In this document: piece after piece, positions 25,099 to 33,695 of the stretch
Layout of the letters: each line of letters begins with the position of its first letter
Numbering within the stretch: position 1 is the stretch's first letter
From: Nocardioides sp. L-11A
GTDB taxonomy: Bacteria; Actinomycetota; Actinomycetes; Propionibacteriales; Nocardioidaceae
DNA: 64,000 bases
Direction: 5' to 3'
Assembly: GCA_029961745.1 (NCBI GenBank)
Contig: CP124680.1
Coordinates: 1,054,001 to 1,118,000, forward strand
The notes under the pieces: model-generated
Seen by the model: the letters and a program-made list of their open reading frames with translations, nothing else
Databases searched by the model: none
What the model was told of the DNA's origin: nothing
Translations under genes and position numbers: made by a program

Positions 25099-26762
25099 GC
25101 CTGCGTCACTACCGCGACCTCCAGCCCACGTTCGCCGACCGCGCCCAGTGGGCGCTGCCGACCGTGTTGCGCCACCACGCCGCCGAGCGGCCCGACGCGG
25201 TCTGGCTCGACTGCCCCGAGGAGGGCCGCACCTGGACCTACGCCGCGACGCTCGCGGCCGCGGAGCGGGTGGGCCGCAGCCTTCTCGCGGCCGGGGCCGA
25301 GCCCGGCGACCGCGTGGTCCTCGTCGCGCAGAACTCCTCGCAGTTCGTCCGCACGTGGGTGGGCACCGCGGTCGCCGGCCTCGTCGAGGTGCCGATCAAC
25401 ACCGCCTACGAGCACGACTTCCTCGCCCACCAGGTCAGCACCGTGGAGGCGACGCTCGCCGTCGTCGACGACGTGTACGCCGCGCGCTTCGTCGCGATCC
25501 CGGACGCCGCCAAGTCGATCCGCAAGTTCTGGGTGATCGACACCGGGTCGCGGGACGAGGCGCTCGCCACGCTGCGCTCGGCCGGCTGGGAGGCCGCTCC
25601 GTTCGAGGAGCTGGACGAGGACGCCACCGCGCCGGGCGTCGTCGAGGGCACGATCGCCCTGCCCGACGTCCGCCCGCAGGACCTCGCCTCGGTGCTGTTC
25701 ACCTCCGGCACCACCGGTCCCAGCAAGGGCGTGGCGATGCCGCACGCCCAGATGTACTTCTTCGCCGACGAGTGCGTTTCGCTGGTCCGGCTCACCGCCG
25801 ACGACGCCTGGATGTCGGTCACGCCGCTCTTCCACGGCAACGCCCAGTTCATGGCTGCCTACCCGACACTCGTGGCGGGCGCCCGCTTCGTCACCCGCAG
25901 TCGGTTCTCCGCGAGCCGCTGGGTCGACCAGCTCCGCGAGAGCCGGGTCACCGTCACCAACTTCATCGGCGTGATGATGGACTTCATCTGGAAGCAGGAG
26001 CGCCGCGACGACGACGCCGACAACCCGCTGCGGGTGGTCTTCGCCGCCCCGACCGCAGCGACCCTCGTCGACCCGATGAAGGAGCGGTACGGCATCGAGG
26101 CGTTCGTCGAGGTCTTCGGCCTCACCGAGACCTCGGCGCCGATCATCTCGCCGTACGGCGAGGCCCGGCCGGCCGGCGCGGCCGGACTGGCCGCCGACGA
26201 GTGGTTCGACGTCCGGCTCGTCGACCCGGAGACCGACGAGGAGGTCGGCATCGGCGAGATCGGCGAGCTGGTCGTGCGGCCGAAGGTGCCCTTCATCTGC
26301 TCGATGGGCTACTTCAACATGCCGGACAAGACGGTCGAGGCGTGGCGCAACCTCTGGTTCCACACCGGTGACGCCCTGCGCCGCGACGAGGACGGCTGGT
26401 TCTACTTCGTCGACCGGTTCAAGGACGCACTGCGCCGCCGCGGTGAGAACATCAGCTCCTACGAGATCGAGACGTCGATCCTCGCCCACCCGGCCGTCGT
26501 CGAGTGCGCGGTCATCGCGGTGCCCGCCTCGAGCGAGGCGGGCGAGGACGAGGTGATGGCCTACGTGATCACGGGCGGCGACGTCCCGCCGCCGACGCCC
26601 GAGGAGCTGTGGACCCACTGCGACGGCCGGATCCCGTCGTTCGCGGTGCCGCGTTTCCTGCGGTTCGTGGAGGAGCTGCCCAAGACGCCCTCTCAGCGGG
26701 TCCAGAAGGCCAAGCTCCGCGCGCTCGGCGTCACCGACGACACCCACGACCGCGAGGGCTGA
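25095..26762 (+). CDS. AMP-forming acyl-CoA ligase (CaiC-like)
   Basis: A 555-residue ANL-superfamily ligase that activates a carboxylic acid with ATP and CoA. It has the P-loop SVLFTSGTTGPSKGVAMPH, an FGLTET motif, HTGDAL and the hinge DRFKDALRRRGENISS. The C-terminal position usually holding the catalytic Lys (TPSGK) reads TPSQRVQKAK, so the Lys may be shifted or replaced by Arg; this is worth testing. The GTG at 25095 overlaps the hydratase stop. The substrate is likely the imported or oxidised acid. Confidence 0.93.
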   Translation: MSLRHYRDLQPTFADRAQWALPTVLRHHAAERPDAVWLDCPEEGRTWTYAATLAAAERVGRSLLAAGAEPGDRVVLVAQNSSQFVRTWVGTAVAGLVEVPINTAYEHDFLAHQVSTVEATLAVVDDVYAARFVAIPDAAKSIRKFWVIDTGSRDEALATLRSAGWEAAPFEELDEDATAPGVVEGTIALPDVRPQDLASVLFTSGTTGPSKGVAMPHAQMYFFADECVSLVRLTADDAWMSVTPLFHGNAQFMAAYPTLVAGARFVTRSRFSASRWVDQLRESRVTVTNFIGVMMDFIWKQERRDDDADNPLRVVFAAPTAATLVDPMKERYGIEAFVEVFGLTETSAPIISPYGEARPAGAAGLAADEWFDVRLVDPETDEEVGIGEIGELVVRPKVPFICSMGYFNMPDKTVEAWRNLWFHTGDALRRDEDGWFYFVDRFKDALRRRGENISSYEIETSILAHPAVVECAVIAVPASSEAGEDEVMAYVITGGDVPPPTPEELWTHCDGRIPSFAVPRFLRFVEELPKTPSQRVQKAKLRALGVTDDTHDREG

Positions 26763-26765
26763 GTC

Positions 26766-27659
26766 GTGCATCCCTACCGCACCGTCCTCTTCGTCCCGGC
26801 GCACAAGCCGGAGTGGGTCTTCAAGGCGCTGGCGTCGGGAGCCGACTGCGTGGTCCTCGACCTCGAGGACTCCGTCCCGCAGGACCTCAAGCCCGGAGCG
26901 CGGGCGACGGTCCGCGAGACCCTGCCGAAGCTGCGCGCCGAGCGTCCCGAGGTCGGCCTCTTCGTCCGGCCCAACGGGCTCGCGACCCGGCTCGCCGGCG
27001 CGGACCTCGAGGCGGTCGTGTGCCCCGAGCTCGACGGGGTCTTCGCGCCGAAGATCAAGGACGCCACCGACGTCCTGCGCTGGGAGACCCTCATCGACTG
27101 GTTCGAGGCGCGCAACGGCGCCGAGGGCCTGGAGATGATCGTCCCGGTCGAGATGGTCGACGCCATCACGAACTGCTTCGAGATCGCGGCCGCCTCGCCC
27201 CGCGTCGGCGCCATGATCGGCCCGACCTCCGAGCACGCCGACATCGCCCGGGCCGTGGGCTTCCGGCAGTCGCGGGAGGGATCGGAGACGCTCTACCTGC
27301 GCAGCCGCATCCTGCTGGCGTGTCGGCAGTACGGCCTGCACCCACTGACCGCCCTGTGGGAGGACCTCGCCGACCTCGAGGGCCTGCGGGAGTTCGCCGA
27401 CTACGGCTTCCAGCTCGGCTTCCGAGGAATGGTCGCCATCCATCCGAGCCACGTGCCGGTCGTCAACGACGTCTTCACGCCCTCCGACGAGGAGGTCGCG
27501 TACTACGCGGAGCTCGTCGCCACCGTGGACGCCGCGGTGGCCCGCGGGGAGGGCGCGGTGCGCTTCCGGGGCCAGCACGTCGACCTGGCCCATGCCGACA
27601 AGGCCCGGGACTGGCTCGCGCACGCCCGGCTCGTGCGGGGAGAGTCACCGGGTCGATGA
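26766..27659 (+). CDS. HpcH/HpaI-family CoA ester lyase (CitE-like)
   Basis: A 297-residue TIM-barrel lyase. LFVPAHKPEW at the start, CVVLDLEDSVP with the metal-binding acidic residues, and the IVPVEM and GFRGMVAIHPSHV segments are diagnostic of CitE/malyl-CoA lyase relatives. Such enzymes cleave or form 3-hydroxyacyl-CoAs such as citramalyl-CoA, releasing acetyl-CoA, pyruvate or glyoxylate. It begins 3 bases after the CoA ligase with a GTG and overlaps the next gene by ATGA. It probably processes a short dicarboxylic fragment late in the pathway. Confidence 0.9.
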   Translation: MHPYRTVLFVPAHKPEWVFKALASGADCVVLDLEDSVPQDLKPGARATVRETLPKLRAERPEVGLFVRPNGLATRLAGADLEAVVCPELDGVFAPKIKDATDVLRWETLIDWFEARNGAEGLEMIVPVEMVDAITNCFEIAAASPRVGAMIGPTSEHADIARAVGFRQSREGSETLYLRSRILLACRQYGLHPLTALWEDLADLEGLREFADYGFQLGFRGMVAIHPSHVPVVNDVFTPSDEEVAYYAELVATVDAAVARGEGAVRFRGQHVDLAHADKARDWLAHARLVRGESPGR

Positions 27660-28696
27660 GGGCCTTCGTCCTCGACCGCGACGGGTGGGGGCTGGCCGAC
27701 CTCCCCGACCCCCGGCCGGGGGCCGGGCAGGTCGTCGTCCGTACGACGGCCGCGGGCCTGTGTCACTCCGACCTCACCCTGGCGAGCCGGTCGGTCGACC
27801 AGCATCCCTTCGCGCTGCCCCTCGTCCTGGGTCACGAGCTGGCCGGCACGGTGGAGGCACTCGGGCCCGGTGTCGCCGAGCATGCCGGGATCGAGGTCGG
27901 GGCCGCGGTGGTCGGCTACGGCCCTCGGGGCTGCGGTCGGTGCGGCCGGTGCGCGAGCGGCGCCGAGAACTACTGCCGCACCCCCGGTCCGCGGCTGCCG
28001 CCCGGACTGGGTGCGCCCGGCGCACTTGCGGAGCTCGTCGCGGTCGACGCCGATCACCTGGTGCCCGCCCCCGGCGTCTCGCCGGCCCAGGCGGCCGCGC
28101 TGACCGATGCCGGGCTGACGGCCCGGCACGCCCTCGAGCGCGCCGTGATGGCCGTCGGCCTGCCCGCCGAGGAGACCACCGTCGTCGTCATCGGGGTCGG
28201 CGGTCTCGGGCACGTCGCCGTCCAGCTCGCCCGGCGGGCGGGCAGCAGGCTGCTCGCCGTCGACCGGCTGCCCGCCAAGCGGGAGCTCGCGGCCCGCTGC
28301 GGAGCCGACCACGTCCTCGCTCCCGGGCCGTCGCTGGCGCGCGCGGTGCGCGAGCTGACCCAGGGCCGCGGGGCCGATGTCGTGCTGGACCTGGTCGGGT
28401 CCTCGTCCAGCCTGGACCTGGCCTCCGAGGTGGTCGCCATCGGCGGGATCGTCTCCATCGTCGGCGTCGGCAGCGGTCGCCTGGCGGTCGGCATGCACGC
28501 GCTGCCGCTCGGGGTGCGCACGGATCTGCCCTACTGGGGGACCCGGCCGGAGCTGGTCGGGCTGCTCGGACTGGCCGCGGCCGGAGAGGTGCGGGTCGAG
28601 GTCGAGGAGGTCGGGCTGGAGGCCGTCGAGGCCGCCTACGCGCGCCTGGCCGCGGGCGAGGTGCTGGGTCGCGCCGTCGCGCGGCCGCGCGGTTGA
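27656..28696 (+). CDS. Zinc-dependent alcohol dehydrogenase
   Basis: A 346-residue MDR dehydrogenase with the catalytic-zinc elements GLCHSD and GHELAG, a structural lobe CGRCGRCASGAENYC and the NAD loop VIGVGGLGHVAVQ. The pattern is close to the AdhP/Rv-type alcohol dehydrogenases of actinobacteria. The ATG at 27656 overlaps the lyase stop. It is the second of three zinc-type MDR genes in the cluster, so each may handle a different alcohol. It ends the 24289-28696 transcript or continues into the binding-protein gene 67 bases on. Confidence 0.92.
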   Translation: MRAFVLDRDGWGLADLPDPRPGAGQVVVRTTAAGLCHSDLTLASRSVDQHPFALPLVLGHELAGTVEALGPGVAEHAGIEVGAAVVGYGPRGCGRCGRCASGAENYCRTPGPRLPPGLGAPGALAELVAVDADHLVPAPGVSPAQAAALTDAGLTARHALERAVMAVGLPAEETTVVVIGVGGLGHVAVQLARRAGSRLLAVDRLPAKRELAARCGADHVLAPGPSLARAVRELTQGRGADVVLDLVGSSSSLDLASEVVAIGGIVSIVGVGSGRLAVGMHALPLGVRTDLPYWGTRPELVGLLGLAAAGEVRVEVEEVGLEAVEAAYARLAAGEVLGRAVARPRG

Positions 28697-28733
28697 CCCT
28701 TGCGCGTGATCCGAATCACTGATAAGGATTATA
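28693..28733 (+). promoter_or_regulatory. Promoter/operator region of the second TRAP binding protein
   Basis: TTGACC at 28693-28698 is followed after 22 bases by GATAAGGATTA (28721-28731). The acyl-CoA dehydrogenase promoter at 38207-38245 has TTGACA, the same 22-base gap and GATAATGATTA. A small inverted repeat, GTGAT-CCGA-ATCAC, lies between (28706-28719). This argues for shared control and for a separate transcript starting here. Confidence 0.55.
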
Positions 28734-28763
28734 TCCATCATCAGCGCTAGGAAAGGTGCCCCC

Positions 28764-30056
28764 ATGCTCACAGTTCTGCGGACGGGGTGGCGGTCCCGCG
28801 GCGCCGCGCTCGCCGGTCTCGCCGCCGCGACGCTCGCGCTCACGGCGTGCTCCGGCTCGTCGGCGACCGAGGAGACCAACGCCGGCGGCAGCAGCATCGA
28901 GTACGGCGCCGACAAGTCGGCGTACGTGGACGCGCTGGCCGACATGGATCCGGTGACGCTCGCCATCCAGTCGACCGGGCCGAAGGGGTCGGCGACCGGG
29001 CGACGCTTCGAGGACTACGCCGCGGCCGTCGAGGAGTGGTCGGGCGGGAAGATCACCTTCGAGTTCACCTACTCCAACGGCATGGCGCCTCCCAACGAGG
29101 TGCACCTCGCGCTGGCCGACGGTCGGCTCGACATCGGCTCGGTCATGCCGGCCCTGGTGCCCGACGACCTGCCGGCGGCCAACGCCCTCGGGGACCTCAG
29201 CCACCTCGGCCGCCAGACCCCCGTCGACTGGATGCTGCAGTGGCACGGGATCATGCTCGACCTGGCGGCCGCCACCGACGACGTCGACCGCGAGTACGAG
29301 AAGCACGGGATGAAGCTGCTCCTGCCCGCCTTCGGGTCCGGAGCCTATATGCCCTACTGCACCGATCCGGGCGCCTCGACCGACGAGCTCGACGGCCGGG
29401 GGGTCGCGAGCCAGAGCAAGGTCCAGAACCGTGAGGCCGAGGCGCTCGGCCTCACGCCGACGTCGATCAGCTACGCCGAGATGTTCGAGGGCCTGCAGCG
29501 CGGTGTCATCGACTGCGCCTTCAGCACCGTCACCGGCGCGGCCCTGGGCGGCTTCATCCCCGCGGCACCGCACGTGGCCTACGCCGAGGAGGAGGGCTTC
29601 AACGCCCCGGCCGGCACCATCGCGATCAGCCTGGCGCGCTGGAACGAGCTGCCGCTCGCGGCGCAGCAGCTGATGTACGACCGGCTCGACGTGCTCCTGC
29701 AGGCCAACTTCGAGGGCGCCTGGGAGAACACCGCGGCGGCCGTCGGGGCCGTGCTCGACGCCGACGGCGCGCTCACACCGTTCGACGCGGACGTCGTGGA
29801 GCGGCTCGCGGACGTCCACGCCGCCGTCGAGGAGGAGGTGGCCGGCACCGATGCGGTGACCGACGGCGAGGCGCTCGTCGATGCCGCGCGGGAGGCCGAG
29901 ACGGAGTGGGCCGGCCGCATCGACGCCCTCGGGATCGACGGGGTCGGCACGTCGTACGAGGACTTCCCGGCCTGGTACGCGCAGGGGGCCCCCGACCTGC
30001 AGCCCTACTTCGACGCCCTCTGGGACGGCGCGATGGGCGATCGGCGGCCGTCGTGA
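28764..30056 (+). CDS. TRAP-type substrate-binding lipoprotein, second copy
   Basis: A 430-residue DctP-family protein with an N-terminal lipoprotein signal (lipobox LTAC). It parallels the protein at 13008 throughout, with shared TFEFTYSNG-like, ALADGRLDIG and MFEGLQRGVIDC segments. Its ligand-Arg position is also missing: ELDGRGVAS spans residues 208-216, with Ala215 at the Arg site. No permease genes follow it; the DctQM pair at 14348-16443 is the nearest candidate partner. AGGAAAGG precedes the ATG. It is coupled to the acyl-CoA dehydrogenase gene by GTGA. Confidence 0.92.
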   Translation: MLTVLRTGWRSRGAALAGLAAATLALTACSGSSATEETNAGGSSIEYGADKSAYVDALADMDPVTLAIQSTGPKGSATGRRFEDYAAAVEEWSGGKITFEFTYSNGMAPPNEVHLALADGRLDIGSVMPALVPDDLPAANALGDLSHLGRQTPVDWMLQWHGIMLDLAAATDDVDREYEKHGMKLLLPAFGSGAYMPYCTDPGASTDELDGRGVASQSKVQNREAEALGLTPTSISYAEMFEGLQRGVIDCAFSTVTGAALGGFIPAAPHVAYAEEEGFNAPAGTIAISLARWNELPLAAQQLMYDRLDVLLQANFEGAWENTAAAVGAVLDADGALTPFDADVVERLADVHAAVEEEVAGTDAVTDGEALVDAAREAETEWAGRIDALGIDGVGTSYEDFPAWYAQGAPDLQPYFDALWDGAMGDRRPS

Positions 30057-31219
30057 ACTTCGAGCCCGATCCCGACCACGACGACATCAGGCAGGGGATG
30101 CGCGACCTCTGCGCGCGCTTCCCGGACGAGTACTGGGCGGAGCGGGACGAGCGGCACGAGTTCCCCTGGGACTTCTACCGCGCCGTCACCGACGCCGGCT
30201 GGCTGGGCCTGACCATCCCCGAGGAGTACGGCGGCGGCGGGCTGGGCGTCACCGAGGCGGCGATCGTCGAGCGCGAGATCGCAGCGTCCGGGGCGGGCAT
30301 GGGTGGCTGCAGCGCGGTGCACATCGGGATCTTCGGGTTCGAGCCGATCCTGCGTCACGGCAGCGAGGAGCTGAAGCAGCGCTTCCTGCCCCGGGTGCCG
30401 AAGGGCGACCTGCAGATCTCCTTCGCCGTCACCGAGCCCGACGCCGGCACCGACACCACGAACCTGTCGACGTTCGCGCGCAAGGTCGACGGGGGCTGGC
30501 TGGTCTCGGGGAAGAAGGTCTGGATCTCCAACGCCCAGCAGGCCGAGCGGATGCTGCTGCTGGCGCGCACGACACCGAAGGAGCAGTGCGCACGTCGTAC
30601 CGACGGGCTGACGGTGTTCTTCGCCCCCGTCGACCGGGAGCGGGTCACCATCCGGCCGATCCCGAAGATGGGCCGCAACTCCGTGGACAGCAACGAGCTC
30701 TTCATCGACGACCTCTTCGTCGCCGACGAGGACGTGGTCGGCGAGGTCGGGCGCGGCTTCCAGGTGATCCTCACCGGCCTCAACGCCGAGCGGGTGGTCG
30801 CGGCCAACGCGATGCTCGGCATCGGCGAGGCGGCCCTGCGCCGGGGCGTGCAGTACGCCAAGGACCGCGTCGTCTTCGGCCGCCCGATCGGGCAGAACCA
30901 GGGCCTGTCCTTCCAGCTCGCCGAGGCCAAGATCCGGATCGAGGCCGCGGACGCGGTGCTGCAGCGGGCGACCTGGCTCGTCGACCAGCAGCGCCCCTGC
31001 GGCGCGGAGGCCAACTACGCCAAGTGGCTGTGCGCGGAGGCCGGCTACTACGCCGCCGACGTCGCGCTGCAGGTGCACGGCGGCATGGGCTATAGCAAGG
31101 AGTTCCACGTCGAGCGGTACTTCCGCGAGGCGCGGCTGATGCGGATCGCCCCGATCAGCCAGGAGATGGTGCTCAACTACGTCGCCGAGCACGTGCTCGG
31201 CCTTCCGAGGAGCTATTGA
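30053..31219 (+). CDS. Acyl-CoA dehydrogenase family protein
   Basis: A 388-residue FAD-dependent dehydrogenase with IPEEYGGGGLG, the FAD-contact SFAVTEPDAGTDTTN, SGKKVWISNA and the C-terminal QVHGGMGYSKE. The position of the common catalytic Glu (YEGTSE) reads IAPISQE, with Pro in its place, so the base must be elsewhere, as in the isovaleryl-CoA or FadE-type variants, or the protein has another role. The GTG at 30053 overlaps the binding-protein stop. It likely introduces the double bond hydrated by the next gene product. Confidence 0.92.
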   Translation: MNFEPDPDHDDIRQGMRDLCARFPDEYWAERDERHEFPWDFYRAVTDAGWLGLTIPEEYGGGGLGVTEAAIVEREIAASGAGMGGCSAVHIGIFGFEPILRHGSEELKQRFLPRVPKGDLQISFAVTEPDAGTDTTNLSTFARKVDGGWLVSGKKVWISNAQQAERMLLLARTTPKEQCARRTDGLTVFFAPVDRERVTIRPIPKMGRNSVDSNELFIDDLFVADEDVVGEVGRGFQVILTGLNAERVVAANAMLGIGEAALRRGVQYAKDRVVFGRPIGQNQGLSFQLAEAKIRIEAADAVLQRATWLVDQQRPCGAEANYAKWLCAEAGYYAADVALQVHGGMGYSKEFHVERYFREARLMRIAPISQEMVLNYVAEHVLGLPRSY

Positions 31220-31707
31220 TGCGCGGGTTGTACTTCGAGGAGTTCGAGATCGGGCGGGTCTACCGCCACGCGTTCCGCCGCACCGTCACCGAGATGGACA
31301 ACGTGCTGTTCACGTCGCTGACCATGAACGTCGCGCCCATCCACCTCGACGCGGAGTACGCGAAGACCACGATCCACGGGCGCCCGCTGGTCAACAGCCT
31401 GTTCACGGTCGCGCTCATCGGGGCGTTCCACGTCCCGGAGCTGACCATGGGCACCACCTTGGGCAACCTGGGCTACGAGGAGGTGCGGTTCCCCGCGCCG
31501 GTGTTCCACGGCGACACCCTGCGCGGCGAGACGACGATCCTCGACAAGCGGGTCTCGAAGAGCCGCGACGACTCCGGCATCGTGTGGTTCGAGCACCGGG
31601 GCTACAACCAGGACGACGTCCTGGTGATGACCTGCAAGCGCGCCGGACTGATGCTCCGCACGCCGGCGGAGGTGTCCGCGGAGGTGCCCGCGGAGGCGGC
31701 CCGATGA
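31219..31707 (+). CDS. MaoC-family hydratase (mesaconyl-CoA hydratase-like)
   Basis: A 162-residue hot-dog hydratase. The active-site stretch is TMNVAPIHLDAEYA, with Asn where (R)-hydratases have Asp; this Asn form is seen in the mesaconyl-CoA/MaoC-like branch. The substrate-cap segment IHGRPLVNSLFTVAL follows. The ATG at 31219 overlaps the previous stop by one base; a TTG three bases earlier is unlikely. It probably hydrates the enoyl-CoA from the acyl-CoA dehydrogenase just upstream. Confidence 0.9.
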   Translation: MRGLYFEEFEIGRVYRHAFRRTVTEMDNVLFTSLTMNVAPIHLDAEYAKTTIHGRPLVNSLFTVALIGAFHVPELTMGTTLGNLGYEEVRFPAPVFHGDTLRGETTILDKRVSKSRDDSGIVWFEHRGYNQDDVLVMTCKRAGLMLRTPAEVSAEVPAEAAR

Positions 31708-33695
31708 CGACCACCGCTGCTCCCGCCTTCCCCCACGTCTTCTCGCCGATCACGATCGGCACGATGCGCCTGCGCAACCGGGTGATGGTGCCGCCGCACG
31801 GCTCCGGCATCGGCAACCTGTGGGGCACCGAGGCCGAGGCCGAGATCCACATGGCCTACTGGGAGTCGCGCGCCCTCGACGGCGCCTCCTGGATCGACGG
31901 GGTCCGCGGCCGGGTGCGCAACCCGGTCATCCCCGGCTTCGAGACGGGCGGCTACGGCGCCGAGACGATCGGCAACTACCGCCAGCCCAACTACGTCGAG
32001 CGGGTCCAGGAGCTCGCACACCGGCTCCACCGCGCGGGCGCGGTCGTCACCAGCCAGCTCACCGTCATCGGCGGCGTGCCGCAGTCGCCCGGCCGGGTGC
32101 TGAGCTCGCCGCTCACCAACACTCGCCCCCACGTGATGTCGGTGGCCGACATCGCCGAGTACGTCGAGGAGTACCGGTTCAGCGCGACGCGGGCGCGCGA
32201 GGCCGGACTCGACGGCATCGAGCTGCACCTCAACCACGACGACATGCTCGAGTGGTTCCTCTCGCCGCTGACCAACGACCGCACCGACGCCTACGGTGGC
32301 CCGCTCGAGAACCGGGCACGGTTCGCCCTCGAGGCGCTGCGCGCCGTACGGGACGCGGTCGGCAGTGAGCTGACGGTGGGCGTCCGCTTCAACCTGCGCG
32401 AGGAGATGCCGGAGGGCTACGACGAGAGCGGCGGCGTCGAGGTGGCCCAGCTGCTCGAGTCCACCGGGCTCGTCGACTACCTCCACGCGGTCGTGGGCTC
32501 GCCCTGGGGGGATCCCAGCTACATCCAGCCCCAGTACTACGGCGCGGCGCAGTGGGCCGAGCTCGCCGGTCGCGTCCGCGCCGCGGTCGCGCTGCCGGTC
32601 GTCTACGCCGGGCGGGTGACCACGGTCGAGGTCGCCGAGCAGGTGCTCGCCGCGGGCCACGCCGACGTGGTCGGGATGGCCCGCGCCTACCTCGCCGAGC
32701 GCGACCTCCTCACCAAGGCGCGCGAGGGGCGCGCCGTCGAGATCCGCCCGTGCATCGGCGGCAACGACTGCATCAGCCGCCAGTACGCCGAGGGCCTGCC
32801 GTTCGGCTGCGCCGTCAACCCGCACGTCAAGACCGAGGTGGACGGACGCTGGGGCGAGGGTGCGCTCGGCGTCGCCGCACGGCCTCGCGACCTCCTGGTC
32901 GTCGGCGCGGGCCCGGCCGGCCTCGAGCTGGCCGCCCTCGCCGCGGAGAGCGGCCACCGGGTGCGCCTGTGGGAGGCGGCCGACCACATCGGTGGGCAGC
33001 TCGCGACGGCGGCCAAGGCGCCGACCTTCGAGCGGTACGCCGACTACCTCGCCTGGCAGGGCGCGCGGCTCGCGCGGCTCGGGGTCGACATCGAGCTGGG
33101 ACGCCGGGCGAGCGCGGACGACGTCGTCGCCGCGGGAGCGGAGATCGTGGCCGTGGCGACGGGCGCCCGGCCGCACCGCCCGGCCATCCCCGGTGTCGAC
33201 CTGCCGCACGTGCTCGACGCTGCCGACGTCCTCGACGGGGCCGCGGCCGTCGGGCACCGGGTCCTGGTGGTCGCGCGCGACGACCACCTGCCGCCGCTCA
33301 CCGTGGCCGACCTGCTCGCCGGCCGGGGGCACGACGTCACCCTCGTCTACGGCGCCGCCCAGCCCGGGCAGCTGCTCGGCAGGTACATCCTCGGCGGCAT
33401 CCTGGCCCGTCTCCACGGCCGGGGGGTCGCGTTCCGGCAGCTGGAGGAGGTGCGGGCGATCCGCGCCGACGGGGTGGACGTGCGCCACGTCTACACCTTC
33501 GCCGACGCGGCGCTCGACGGCTACGACTCGGTCGTGCTGGCCTGCGGTGCCGACAGCGACGCCTCCCTGCACGCCGAGCTCGTCGGCCGGGTCCCCGAGC
33601 TCCACCTGCTCGGCGACGCCTACGCGCCGCGCCGCCTCTCCTTCGCCACCCGCCAGGCCTACGCCCTCGCCGACCTGCTCGCCACGGCGCCGTGA
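31704..33695 (+). CDS. Old-Yellow-Enzyme/FAD fusion, 2,4-dienoyl-CoA reductase family
   Basis: A 663-residue protein with an FMN TIM barrel (residues 1-345), an iron-sulfur linker and a FAD/NAD(P) Rossmann half starting at LLVVGAGPAGLELAA. This is the 2,4-dienoyl-CoA reductase / N-methylproline demethylase layout. Of the four linker cysteines expected as C-x2-C-x2-C-x(n)-C, Cys350, Cys356 and Cys369 are present but the second is Gly353 (CIGGNDC), so the 4Fe-4S cluster may lack a protein ligand. It reduces a double bond or oxidises an amine or ketone; context favours an enone or dienoyl-CoA. It overlaps both neighbours by 4 bases. Confidence 0.93.
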   Translation: MTTTAAPAFPHVFSPITIGTMRLRNRVMVPPHGSGIGNLWGTEAEAEIHMAYWESRALDGASWIDGVRGRVRNPVIPGFETGGYGAETIGNYRQPNYVERVQELAHRLHRAGAVVTSQLTVIGGVPQSPGRVLSSPLTNTRPHVMSVADIAEYVEEYRFSATRAREAGLDGIELHLNHDDMLEWFLSPLTNDRTDAYGGPLENRARFALEALRAVRDAVGSELTVGVRFNLREEMPEGYDESGGVEVAQLLESTGLVDYLHAVVGSPWGDPSYIQPQYYGAAQWAELAGRVRAAVALPVVYAGRVTTVEVAEQVLAAGHADVVGMARAYLAERDLLTKAREGRAVEIRPCIGGNDCISRQYAEGLPFGCAVNPHVKTEVDGRWGEGALGVAARPRDLLVVGAGPAGLELAALAAESGHRVRLWEAADHIGGQLATAAKAPTFERYADYLAWQGARLARLGVDIELGRRASADDVVAAGAEIVAVATGARPHRPAIPGVDLPHVLDAADVLDGAAAVGHRVLVVARDDHLPPLTVADLLAGRGHDVTLVYGAAQPGQLLGRYILGGILARLHGRGVAFRQLEEVRAIRADGVDVRHVYTFADAALDGYDSVVLACGADSDASLHAELVGRVPELHLLGDAYAPRRLSFATRQAYALADLLATAP

